NCBI GenBank assembly: GCA_964016885.1
Contig: OZ024742.1
Span: 366,352,550-366,416,549, forward strand
Length of the DNA: 64,000 nt
Source of the DNA: Eledone cirrhosa
Lineage: Eukaryota > Mollusca > Cephalopoda > Octopoda > Eledonidae
Direction of reading: 5' to 3'
Shown: positions 1 through 12,800 of the stretch, piece by piece
Layout: each line of letters begins with the position of its first letter
Numbering within the stretch: the stretch's first letter is position 1
The notes under the pieces: generated by a model
What the model saw: only the letters and a program-made list of their open reading frames with translations
Database searches by the model: none
What the model was told of the DNA's origin: nothing
Program-made: the position numbers and the translations under genes

Positions 1-3000
1 ACTGTTGGTCCGGACTGTGAGGGTCAAGTGGGCGATGTATTAAGTGACCCAGAAAGAGCTTGACTCTGGGTCCAGACTGTGATGGTCAAGTGGGCGATGT
101 ATTAAGTCACCCAGATAGAGCTTGACTGTGGGTCCAGACTGTGAGGGTCAAGTGGGCGATGTATTAAGTCACCCAGATAGAGCTTGACTGTGGGTCCAGA
201 CTGTGAGGGTCAAGTGGGCCATGTATTAAGTAACCCAGATAGAGCTTGACTGTGGGTCCAGACTGTGAGGGTCAAGTGGGCGATGTATTAAGTCACCCAG
301 ATAGAGCTTGACTGTGGGTCCAGACTGTGAGGGTCAAGTGGGCGATGTATTAAGTCACCCAGATAGAGCTTGACTCTGGGTCCAGACTGTGAGGGTAAAG
401 TGGGCGATTTCTTAAGTGACCCAGAAAGAGCTTGACTGTTGGTCCGGACTGTGAGGGTCAAGTGGGCGATGTATTAAGTGACCCAGAAAGAGCTTGACTG
501 TTGGTCCGGACTGTGAGGGTCAAGTGGGCGATGTATTAAGTGACCCAGAAAGAGCTTGACTGTGGGTCCAGACTGTGAGGGTCAAGTGGGCAATGTATTA
601 AGTGACCCAGAAAGAGCTTGACTGTTGGTCCGGACTGTGATGGTCAAGTGGGCGATGTATTAAGTGACCCAGAAAGAGCTCGACTGTGGGTCCAGACTGT
701 GAGGGTCAAGTGGGCAATGTATTAAGTGACCCAGAAAGAGCTTGACTGTTGGTCCGGACTGTGAGGGTCAAGTGGGCGATGTATTAAGTGACCCAGAAAG
801 AGCTTGACTCTGGGTCCAGACTGTGATGGTCAAGTGGGCGATGTATTAAGTCACCCAGATAGAGCTTGACTGTGGGTCCAGACTGTGAGGGTCAAGTGGG
901 CGATGTATTAAGTCACCCAGATAGAGCTTGACTGTGGGTCCAGACTGTGAGGGTCAAGTGGGCCATGTATTAAGTAACCCAGATAGAGCTTGACTGTGGG
1001 TCCAGACTGTGAGGGTCAAGTGGGCGATGTATTAAGTCACCCAGATAGAGCTTGACTGTGGGTCCAGACTGTGAGGGTCAAGTGGGCGATGTATTAAGTC
1101 ACCCAGATAGAGCTTGACTCTGGGTCCAGACTGTGAGGGTCAAGTGGGCGATGTATTAAGTCACCCAGAAAGAGCTTGACTGTGGATCCAGACTGTGAGG
1201 GTCAAGTGGGCGATTTCTTAAGTCACCCAGAAAGATCTTGACTGTGGGTCCAGACTGTGAGGTTCAAGTGGGCGATGTATTAAGTCACCCAGAAAGAGCT
1301 TGACTGTGGGTCCAGACTGTGAGGGTCAAGTGGGCGATGTATTAAGTGACCCAGAAAGAGCTTGACTGTGGGTCCAGACTGTGAGGGTCAAGTGGGCGAT
1401 GTATTAAGTCACCCAGAAAGAGCTTGACTGTGGGTCCAGACTGTGAGGGTCAAGTGGGCGATGTATTAAGTCACCCAGATAGAGCTTGACTGTGGGTCCA
1501 GACTGTGAGGGTCAAGTGGGCGATGTATTAAGTGACCCAGAAAGAGCTTGACTGTGGGTCCAGACTGTGAGGGTAAAGTGGGCGATGTATTAAGTCACCC
1601 TGATAGAGCTTGACTGTGGGTCCAGATTGTGATGGTCAAGTGGGCGATGTATTAAGTCACCCTGATAGAGCTTGAATGTGGGTCCAGACTGTGAGGGTCA
1701 AGTGGGCGATGTATTAAGTCACCCAGAAAGAGCTTGACTGTGGGTCCAGACTGTGAGGGTCAAGCGGGCGATGTATTAAGTAACCCAGATAGAGCTTGAC
1801 TGTGGGTCCAGACTGTGAGGGTCAAGTGGGCAATGTATTAGGTGACCCAGAAAGAGCTTGACTGTGGGTCCAGACTGTTAGGGTCAAGTGGGCGATGTAT
1901 TAAGTCACCCAGAAAGAGCTTGACTGTGGGTCCAGACTGTGAGGGTCAAGTGGGCAATGTATTAGGTGACCCAGAAAGAGCTTGACTGTGGGTCCAGACT
2001 GTTAGGGTCAAGTGGGCGATGTATTAAGTCACCCAGATAGAGCTTGACTGTGGGTCCAGACTGTGAGCGTCAAGTGGGCGATGTATTAAGTCATCCAGAA
2101 AGAGCTTGACTGTTGGTCCGGACTGTGAGGGTCAAGTGGGCGATGTATTAAGTGACCCAGAAAGAGCTTGACTCTGGGTCCAGACTGTGATGGTCAAGTG
2201 GGCGATGTATTAAGTCACCCAGATAGAGCTTGACTGTGGGTCCAGACTGTGAGGGTCAAGTGGGCGATGTATTAAGTCACCCAGATAGAGCTTGACTGTG
2301 GGTCCAGACTGTGAGGGTCAAGTGGGCGATGTATTAAGTCACCCAGATAGAGCTTGACTCTGGGTCCAGACTGTGAGGGTCAAGTGGGCGATGTATTAAG
2401 TCACCCAGATAGAGCTTGACTGTGGGTCCAGACTGTGAGGGTCAAGTGGGCGATGTATTAAGTAACCCAGATAGAGCTTGACTGTGGGTCCAGACTGTGA
2501 GGGTCAAGTGGGCGATGTATTAAGTCACCCAGATAGAGCTTGACTGTGGGTCCAGACTGTGAGTGTCAAGTGGGCGATGTATTAAGTCACCCAGAAAGAG
2601 CTTGACTGTGGATCCAGACTGTGAGGGTCAAGTGGGCGATTTCTTAAGTCACCCAGAAAGATCTTGACTGTGGGTCCAGACTGTGAGGGTCAAGTGGGCG
2701 ATGTATTAAGTCACCCAGATAGAGCTTTACTGTGGGTCCAGACTCTGAGGGTCAAGTGGGCGATGTATTAAGTCACCCAGTTAGAGCTTGACTGTGGGTC
2801 CAGATTGTGAGGGTCAAGTGGGCGATGTATTAAGTCACCCTGATAGAGCTTGAATGTGGGTCCAGACTGTGAGGGTCAAGTGGGCGATGTATTAAGTCAC
2901 CCAGAAAGAGCTTGACTGTGGGTCCAGACTGTGAGGGTCAAGTGGGCGATTTCTTAAGTCACCCAGAAAGATCTTGACTGTGGGTCCAGACTGTGAGGGT

Positions 3001-5629
3001 CAAGTGGGCGATGTATTAAGTAACCCAGAAAGAGCTTGACTGTGGGTCCAGACTGTGAGGATCAAGTGGGCGATGTATTAAGTCACCCAGAAAGAGCTTG
3101 ACTGTGGGTCCAGACTGTGAGGGTCAAGTGGGCGATGTATTAAGTCACCCAGATAGAGCTTGACTCTGGGTCCAGACTGTGAGGGTCAAGTGGGCGATGT
3201 ATTAAGTCACCCAGATAGAGCTTGACTGTGGGTCCAGACTGTGAGGGTCAAGTGGGCGATGTATTAAGTCACCCAGAAAGAGCTTGACTGTGGGTCCAGA
3301 CTGTGAGGGTCAAGTGGGCGATGTATTAGGTGACCCAGAAAGAGCTTGACTGTGGGTCTAGACTGTTAGGGTCAAGTGGGCGATGTATTAAGTCACCCAG
3401 AAAGAGCTTGACTGTGGGTCCAGACTGTGAGCGTCAAGTGGGCGATGTATTAAGTCACCCAGAAAGAGCTTGACTGTGGGTCAGAGACTGTGAGGGTCAA
3501 GCGGGCGATGTATTAAGTCACCCAGATAGAGCTTGACTGTGGGTCCAGACTGTGAGGGTAAAGTGGGCGATGTATTAGGTGACCCAGAAAGAGCTTGACT
3601 GTGGGGCCAGACTGTTAGGGTCAAGTGGGCGATGTATTAAGTCACCCAGATAGAGCTTGACTATGGGTCCAGACTGTGAGCGTCAAGTGGGCGATGTATT
3701 AAGTCATCCAGAAAGAGCTTGACTGTGGGTCCAGACTGTGAGGGTCAAGTGGGCGATGTATTAAGTCACCCAGATAGAGCTTGACTGTGGGTCCAGACTG
3801 TGAGGGTCAAGTGGGCGATGTATTAAGTCACCCAGATAGAGCTTGACTGTGGGTCCAGACTGTGAGGGTCAAGTGGGCGATGTATTAAGTCACCCAGATA
3901 GAGCTTGACTGTGGGTCCAGACTGTGAGGGTCAAGTGGGCGATGTATTAAGTAACCCAGATAGAGCTTGACTGTGGGTCCAGACTGTGAGGGTCAAGTGG
4001 GCGATGTATTAAGTCACCCAGATAGAGCTTGACTGTGGGTCCAGACTGTGAGGGTCAAGTGGGCGATGTATTAAGTCACCCAGATAGAGCTTGACTGTGG
4101 GTCCAGACTGTGAGGGTCAAGTGGGCGATGTATTAAGTAACCCAGATAGAGCTTGACTGTTGGTCCAGACTGTGAGGGTCAAGTGGGCGATGTATTAAGT
4201 CACCCAGATAGAGCTTGACTGTGGGTCCAGACTGTGAGGTTCAAGTGGGCGATGTATTAAGTGACCCAGAAAGAGCTCGACTGTGGGTCCAGCCTGTGAG
4301 GGTAAAGTGGGCGATGTATTAAGTCACCCAGAAAGAGCTTGACTGTGGGTCCAGACTGTGAGGGTCAAGTGGGCGATGTATTAAGTCACCCAGATAGAGC
4401 TTGACTCTGGGTCCAGACTGTGAGGGTCAAGTGGGCGATGTATTAAGTGACCCAGAAAGAGCTTGACTGTGGGTCCAGACTGTGAGGGTCAAGTGGGCGA
4501 TGTATTAAGTGACCCAGAAAGAGCTTGACTGTGGGTCCAGACTGTGAGGGTAAAGTGGGCGATGTATTAAGTCACCCAGTTAGAGCTTGACTGTGGGTCC
4601 AGATTGTGAGGGTCAAGTGGGCGATGTATTAAGTCACGCTGATAGAGCTTGAATGTGGGTCCAGACTGTGAGGGTCAAGTGGGCGATGTATTAAGTCACC
4701 CAGAAAGAGCTTGACTGTGGGTCCAGACTGTGAGGGTCAAGTGGGCGATGTATTAGGTGACCCAGAAAGAGCTTGACTGTGGATCCAGACTGTGAGGGTC
4801 AAGTGGGCGATTTCTTAAGTCACCCAGAAAGATCTTGACTGTGGGTCGAGACTGTGAGGGTCAAGTGGGCGATGTATTAAGTCACCCAGATAGAGCTTTA
4901 CTGTGGGTCCAGACTCTGAGGGTCAAGTGGGCGATGTATTAAGTAACCCAGATAGAGCTTGACTGTGGGTCCAGACTGTGAGGGTCAAGTGGGCGATGTA
5001 TTAAGTCACCCAGAAAGAGCTTGACTGTGGGTCCAGACTGTGAGGTTCAAGTGGGCAATGTATTAAGTAACCCAGATAGAGCTTGACTGTTGGTCCAGAC
5101 TGTGAGGGTCAAGTGGGCGATGTATAAAGTCACCCAGAAAGAGCTTGACTGTGGGTCCAGACTGTGAGGGTCAAGTGGGCGATGTATTAAGTCACCCAGA
5201 AAGAGCTTGACTGTGGGTCTAGACTGTGAGGTTCAAGTGGGCGATGTATTAAGTGACCCAGAAAGAGCTCGACTGTGGGTCCAGCCTGTGAGGGTAAAGT
5301 GGGCGATGTATTAAGTCACCCAGAAAGAGCTTGACTGTGGGTCCAGACTGTGAGGGTCAAGTGGGCGATGTATTAAGTCACCCAGATAGAGCTTGACTCT
5401 GGGTCCAGACTGTGAGGGTCAAGTGGGCGATGTATTAAGTGACCCAGAAAGAGCTTGACTGTGGGTCCAGACTGTGAGGGTAAAGTGGGCGATGTATTAA
5501 GTCACCCAGTTAGAGCTTGACTGTGGGTCCAGACTGTGAGGGTCAAGTGGGCGATGTATTAAGTCACCCTGATAGAGCTTGAATGTGGGTCCAGACTGTG
5601 AGGGTCAAGTGGGCGATGTATTAAGTCAC

Positions 5630-8375
5630 CCAGAAAGAGCTTGACTGTGGGTCCAGACTGTGAGGGTAAAGTGGGCGATTTCTTAAGTCACCCAGAAAGA
5701 TCTTGACTGTGGGTCCAGACTGTGAGGGTCAAGTGGGCGATGTATTAAGTCACCCAGATAGAGCTTGACTCTAGGTCCAGACTGTGAGGGTCAAGTGGGC
5801 GATGTATTAAGTCACCCAGAAAGAGCTTGACTGTGGGTCCAGACTGTGAGGATCAAGTGGGCGATGTATTAAGTCACCCAGAAAGAGCTTGACTGTGGGT
5901 CCAGACTGTGAGGGTCAAGTGGGCGATGTATTAAGTCACCCAGATAGAGCTTGACTCTGGGTCCAGACTGTGAGGGTCAAGTGGGCGATGTATTAAGTCA
6001 CCCAGATAGAGCTTGACTGTGGGTCCAGACTGCGAGGGTCAAGTGGGCGATGTATTAAGTCACCCAGAAAGAGCTTGACTGTGGGTCCAGACTGTGAGGG
6101 TCAAGTGGGCGATGTATTAGGTGACCCAGAAAGAGCTTGACTGTGGGTCTAGACTGTTAGGGTCAAGTGGGCGATGTATTAAGTCACCCAGAAAGAGCTT
6201 GACTGTGGGTCCAGACTGTGAGCGTCAAGTGGGCGATGTATTAAGTCACCCAGAAAGAGCTTGACTGTGGGTCAGAGACTGTGAGGGTCAAGCGGGCGAT
6301 GTATTAAGTCACCCAGATAGAGCTTGACTGTGGGTCCAGACTGTGAGCGTCAAGTGGGCGATGTATTAAGTCATCCAGAAAGAGCTTGACTGTTGGTCCG
6401 AACTGTGAGGGTCAAGTGGGCGATGTATTAAGTGACCCAGAAAGAGCTTGACTCTGGGTCCAGACTGTGATGGTCAAGTGGGCGATGTATTAGGTGACCC
6501 AGATAGAGCTTGACTGTGGGTCCAGACTGTGAGGGTCAAGTGGGCGATGTATTAAGTCACCCAGATAGAGCTTGACTGTGGGTCCAGACTGTGAGGGTCA
6601 AGTGGGCGATGTATTAAGTAACCCAGATAGAGCTTGACTGTTGGTCCAGACTCTGAGGGTCAAGTGGGCGATGTATTAAGTCACCCAGATAGAGCTTGAC
6701 TGTTGGTCCAGACTCTGAGGGTCAAGTGGGCGATGTATTAAGTAACCCAGATAGAGCTTGACTGTGGGTCCAGACTGTGAGGGTCAAGTGGGCGATGTAT
6801 TAAGTAACCCAGATAGAGCTTGACTGTTGGTCCAGACTCTGAGGGTCAAGTGGGCGATGTATTAAGTCACCCAGATAGAGCTTGACTGTTGGTCCAGACT
6901 CTGAGGGTCAAGTGGGCGATGTATTAAGTAACCCAGATAGAGCTTGACTGTGGGTCCAGACTGTGAGGGTCAAGTGGGCGATGTATTAAGTCACCCAGAA
7001 AGAGCTTGACTGTGGGTCCAGACTGTGAGGTTCAAGAGGGCGATGTATTAAGTCACCCAGAAAGAGCTTGACTGTGGGTCCAGACTGTGAGGTTCAAGTG
7101 GGCAATGTATTAAGTAACCCAGATAGAGCTTGACTGTTGGTCCAGACTGTGAGGGTCAAGTGGGCGATGTATTAAGTCACCCAGAAAGAGCTTGACTGTG
7201 GGTCCAGACTGTGAGGGTCAAGTGGGCGATGTATTAAGTCACCCAGAAAGAGCTTGACTGTGGGTCCAGACTGTGAGGTTCAAGTGGGCGATGTATTAAG
7301 TGACCCAGAAAGAGCTCGACTGTGGGTCCAGCCTGTGAGGGTAAAGTGGGCGATGTATTAAGTCACCCAGAAAGAGCTTGACTGTGGGTCCAGACTGTGA
7401 GGGTCAAGTGGGCGATGTATTAAGTCACCCAGATAGAGCTTGACTGTGGGTCCAGACTGTGAGGGTCAAGTGGGCGATGTATTAAGTCACCCAGATAGAG
7501 CTTGACTCTGGGTCCAGACTGTGAGGGTCAAGTGGGCGATGTATTAAGTGACCCAGAAAGAGCTTGACTGTGGGTCCAGACTGTGAGGGTAAAGTGGGCG
7601 ATGTATTAAGTCACCCAGATAGAGCTTGACTGTGGGTCCAGACTGTGAGGGTAAAGTGGGCGATGTATTAGGTGACCCAGAAAGAGCTTGACTGTGGGTC
7701 CAGACTGTTAGGGTCAAGTGGGCGATGTATTAAGTCACCCAGATAGAGCTTGACTGTGGGTCCAGACTGTGAGCGTCAAGTGGGCAATGTATTAAGTCAT
7801 CCAGAAAGAGCTTGACTGTTGGTCCGGACTGTGAGGGTCAAGTGGGCGATGTATTAAGTGACCCAGAAAGAGCTTGACTCTGGGTCCAGACTGTGATGGT
7901 CAAGTGGGCGATGTATTATGTCACCCAGATAGAGCTTGACTGTGGGTCCAGACTGTGAGGGTCAAGTGGGCGATGTATTAAGTCACCCAGATAGAGCTTG
8001 ACTGTGGGTCCAGACTGTGAGGGTCAAGTGGGCGATGTATTAAGTAACCCAGATAGAGCTTGACTGTGGGTCCAGACTGTGAGGGTCAAGTGGGCGATGT
8101 ATTAAGTCACCCAGATAGAGCTTGACTGTGGGTCCAGACTGTGAGGGTAAAGTGGGCGATGTATTAGGTGACCCAGAAAGAGCTTGACTGTGGGTCCAGA
8201 CTGTGAGGGTCAAGTGGGCGATGTATTAAGTGACCCAGAAAGAGCTTGACTGTGGGTCCAGACTGTGAGCGTCAAGTGGGCGATGTATTAAGTCATCCAG
8301 AAAGAGCTTGACTGTGGGTCCGGACTGTGAGGGTCAAGTGGGCGATGTATTAAGTGACCCAGAAAGAGCTTGACT
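5630..8375 (+). repeat. Satellite block duplicated 3,907 bp downstream
   Basis: This block of about 2.7 kb reappears at about 9,537 to 12,282. The shared landmarks, all 3,907 bp apart, are a GGCGATTTCT monomer (5,674 and 9,581), a CTAGGTCC monomer (5,771 and 9,678), the 63-bp GTCAGAGACTG monomer (6,271 and 10,178) and TTCAAGAGGG (7,031 and 10,938). The offset equals 63 monomers plus one base. Immediately left of the block the offset changes to 3,845, because the downstream copy has one extra monomer (with GGTGAAGTGGG, at about 9,510). The boundaries are approximate. Confidence 0.8.
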
Positions 8376-9800
8376 CTGGGTCCAGACTGTGATGGTCAAG
8401 TGGGCGATGTATTAAGTCACCCAGATAGAGCTTGACTGTGGGTCCAGACTGTGAGGGTCAAGTGGGCGATGTATTAAGTCACCCAGATAGAGCTTGACTG
8501 TGGGTCCAGACTGTGAGGGTCAAGTGGGCGATGTATTAAGTCACCCAGGAAGATCTTGACTGTGGGTCCAGACTGTGAGGGTCAAGTGGGCGATGTATTA
8601 AGTCACCCAGAAAGAGCTTGACTGTGGATCCAGACTGTGAGGGTCAAGTGGGCGATTTCTTAAGTCACCCAGAAAGATCTTAACTGTGGGTCCAGACTGT
8701 GAGGGTCAAGTGGGCGATGTATTAAGTCACCCAGATAGAGCTTTACTGTGGGTCCAGACTCTGAGGGTCAAGTGGGCGATGTATTAAGTAACCCAGATAG
8801 AGCTTGACTGTGGGTCCAGACTGTGAGGGTCAAGTGGGCGATGTATTAAGTCACCCAGAAAGAGCTTGACTGTGGGTCCAGACTGTGAGGGTCAAGTGGG
8901 CGATGTATTAAGTCACCCAGAAAGAGCTTGACTGTGGGTCCAGACTGTGAGGTTCAAGTGGGCAATGTATTAAGTAACCCAGATAGAGCTTGACTGTTGG
9001 TCCAGACTGTGAGGGTCAAGTGGGCGATGTATAAAGTCACCCAGAAAGAGCTTGACTGTGGGTCCAGACTGTGAGGGACAAGTGGGCGATGTATTAAGTC
9101 ACCCAGAAAGAGCTTGACTGTGGGTCCAGACTGTGAGGTTCAAGTGGGCAATGTATTAAGTAACCCAGATAGAGCTTGACTGTTGGTCCAGACTGTGAGG
9201 GTCAAGTGGGCGATGTATAAAGTCACCCAGAAAGAGCTTGACTGTGGGTCCAGACTGTGAGGGTCAAGTGGGCGATGTATTAAGTCACCCAGAAAGAGCT
9301 TGACTGTGGGTCCAGACTGTGAGGGTAAAGTGGGCGATGTATTAAGTCACCCAGTTAGAGCTTGACTGTGGGTCCAGACTGTGAGGGTCAAGTGGGCGAT
9401 GTATTAAGTCACCCTGATAGAGCTTGAATGTGGGTCCAGACTGTGAGGGTCAAGTGGGCGATGTATTAAGTCACCCAGAAAGAGCTTGACTGTGGGTCCA
9501 GACTGTGAGGGTGAAGTGGGCGATGTATAAAGTCACCCAGAAAGAGCTTGACTGTGGGTCCAGACTGTGAGGGTAAAGTGGGCGATTTCTTAAGTCACCC
9601 AGAAAGATCTTGACTGTGGGTCCAGACTGTGAGGGTCAAGTGGGCGATGTATTAAGTCACCCAGATAGAGCTTGACTCTAGGTCCAGACTGTGAGGGTCA
9701 AGTGGGCGATGTATTAAGTCACCCAGAAAGAGCTTGACTGTGGGTCCAGACTGTGAGGATCAAGTGGGCGATGTATTAAGTCACCCAGAAAGAGCTTGAC

Positions 9801-12800
9801 TGTGGGTCCAGACTGTGAGGGTCAAGTGGGCGATGTATTAAGTCACCCAGATAGAGCTTGACTCTGGGTCCAGACTGTGAGGGTCAAGTGGGCGATGTAT
9901 TAAGTCACCCAGATAGAGCTTGACTGTGGGTCCAGACTGTGAGGGTCAAGTGGGCGATGTATTAAGTCACCCAGAAAGAGCTTGACTGTGGGTCCAGACT
10001 GTGAGGGTCAAGTGGGCGATGTATTAGGTGACCCAGAAAGAGCTTGACTGTGGGTCTAGACTGTTAGGGTCAAGTGGGCGATGTATTAAGTCACCCAGAA
10101 AGAGCTTGACTGTGGGTCCAGACTGTGAGCGTCAAGTGGGCGATGTATTAAGTCACCCAGAAAGAGCTTGACTGTGGGTCAGAGACTGTGAGGGTCAAGC
10201 GGGCGATGTATTAAGTCACCCAGATAGAGCTTGACTGTGGGTCCAGACTGTGAGCGTCAAGTGGGCGATGTATTAAGTCATCCAGAAAGAGCTTGACTGT
10301 TGGTCCGAACTGTGAGGGTCAAGTGGGCGATGTATTAAGTGACCCAGAAAGAGCTTGACTCTGGGTCCAGACTGTGATGGTCAAGTGGGCGATGTATTAG
10401 GTGACCCAGATAGAGCTTGACTGTGGGTCCAGACTGTGAGGGTCAAGTGGGCGATGTATTAAGTCACCCAGATAGAGCTTGACTGTGGGTCCAGACTGTG
10501 AGGGTCAAGTGGGCGATGTATTAAGTAACCCAGATAGAGCTTGACTGTTGGTCCAGACTCTGAGGGTCAAGTGGGCGATGTATTAAGTCACCCAGATAGA
10601 GCTTGACTGTTGGTCCAGACTCTGAGGGTCAAGTGGGCGATGTATTAAGTAACCCAGATAGAGCTTGACTGTGGGTCCAGACTGTGAGGGTCAAGTGGGC
10701 GATGTATTAAGTAACCCAGATAGAGCTTGACTGTTGGTCCAGACTCTGAGGGTCAAGTGGGCGATGTATTAAGTCACCCAGATAGAGCTTGACTGTTGGT
10801 CCAGACTCTGAGGGTCAAGTGGGCGATGTATTAAGTAACCCAGATAGAGCTTGACTGTGGGTCCAGACTGTGAGGGTCAAGTGGGCGATGTATTAAGTCA
10901 CCCAGAAAGAGCTTGACTGTGGGTCCAGACTGTGAGGTTCAAGAGGGCGATGTATTAAGTCACCCAGAAAGAGCTTGACTGTGGGTCCAGACTGTGAGGT
11001 TCAAGTGGGCAATGTATTAAGTAACCCAGATAGAGCTTGACTGTTGGTCCAGACTGTGAGGGTCAAGTGGGCGATGTATTAAGTCACCCAGAAAGAGCTT
11101 GACTGTGGGTCCAGACTGTGAGGGTCAAGTGGGCGATGTATTAAGTCACCCAGAAAGAGCTTGACTGTGGGTCCAGACTGTGAGGTTCAAGTGGGCGATG
11201 TATTAAGTGACCCAGAAAGAGCTCGACTGTGGGTCCAGCCTGTGAGGGTAAAGTGGGCGATGTATTAAGTCACCCAGAAAGAGCTTGACTGTGGGTCCAG
11301 ACTGTGAGGGTCAAGTGGGCGATGTATTAAGTCACCCAGATAGAGCTTGACTGTGGGTCCAGACTGTGAGGGTCAAGTGGGCGATGTATTAAGTCACCCA
11401 GATAGAGCTTGACTCTGGGTCCAGACTGTGAGGGTCAAGTGGGCGATGTATTAAGTGACCCAGAAAGAGCTTGACTGTGGGTCCAGACTGTGAGGGTAAA
11501 GTGGGCGATGTATTAAGTCACCCAGATAGAGCTTGACTGTGGGTCCAGACTGTGAGGGTAAAGTGGGCGATGTATTAGGTGACCCAGAAAGAGCTTGACT
11601 GTGGGTCCAGACTGTTAGGGTCAAGTGGGCGATGTATTAAGTCACCCAGATAGAGCTTGACTGTGGGTCCAGACTGTGAGCGTCAAGTGGGCAATGTATT
11701 AAGTCATCCAGAAAGAGCTTGACTGTTGGTCCGGACTGTGAGGGTCAAGTGGGCGATGTATTAAGTGACCCAGAAAGAGCTTGACTCTGGGTCCAGACTG
11801 TGATGGTCAAGTGGGCGATGTATTATGTCACCCAGATAGAGCTTGACTGTGGGTCCAGACTGTGAGGGTCAAGTGGGCGATGTATTAAGTCACCCAGATA
11901 GAGCTTGACTGTGGGTCCAGACTGTGAGGGTCAAGTGGGCGATGTATTAAGTAACCCAGATAGAGCTTGACTGTGGGTCCAGACTGTGAGGGTCAAGTGG
12001 GCGATGTATTAAGTCACCCAGATAGAGCTTGACTGTGGGTCCAGACTGTGAGGGTAAAGTGGGCGATGTATTAGGTGACCCAGAAAGAGCTTGACTGTGG
12101 GTCCAGACTGTGAGGGTCAAGTGGGCGATGTATTAAGTGACCCAGAAAGAGCTTGACTGTGGGTCCAGACTGTGAGCGTCAAGTGGGCGATGTATTAAGT
12201 CATCCAGAAAGAGCTTGACTGTGGGTCCGGACTGTGAGGGTCAAGTGGGCGATGTATTAAGTGACCCAGAAAGAGCTTGACTGTGGGTCCAGACTGTGAG
12301 GGTCAAGTGGGCGATGTATTAAGTCACCCAGATAGAGCTTGACTCTGGGTCCAGACTGTGAGGGTCAAGTGGGCGATGTATTAAGTCACCCAGATAGAGC
12401 TTGACTGTGGGTCCAGACTGTGAGGGTCAAGTGGGCGATGTATTAAGTCACCCAGAAAGAGCTTGACTGTGGGTCCAGACTGTGAGGGTCAAGTGGGCGA
12501 TGTATTAGGTGACCCAGAAAGAGCTTGACTGTGGGTCTAGACTGTTAGGGTCAAGTGGGCGATGTATTAAGTCACCCAGAAAGAGCTTGACTGTGGGTCC
12601 AGACTGTGAGCGTCAAGTGGGCGATGTATTAAGTCACCCAGAAAGAGCTTGACTGTGGGTCAGAGACTGTGAGGGTCAAGCGGGCGATGTATTAAGTCAC
12701 CCAGATAGAGCTTGACTGTGGGTCCAGACTGTGAGCGTCAAGTGGGCGATGTATTAAGTCATCCAGAAAGAGCTTGACTGTTGGTCCGAACTGTGAGGGT

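Noticed and set aside
1..62. G-quadruplex-forming satellite
   Set aside because: Each monomer has three GGG runs on plus, but the loops between them (about 12, 6 and 38 bases) are mostly too long for a convincing quadruplex.
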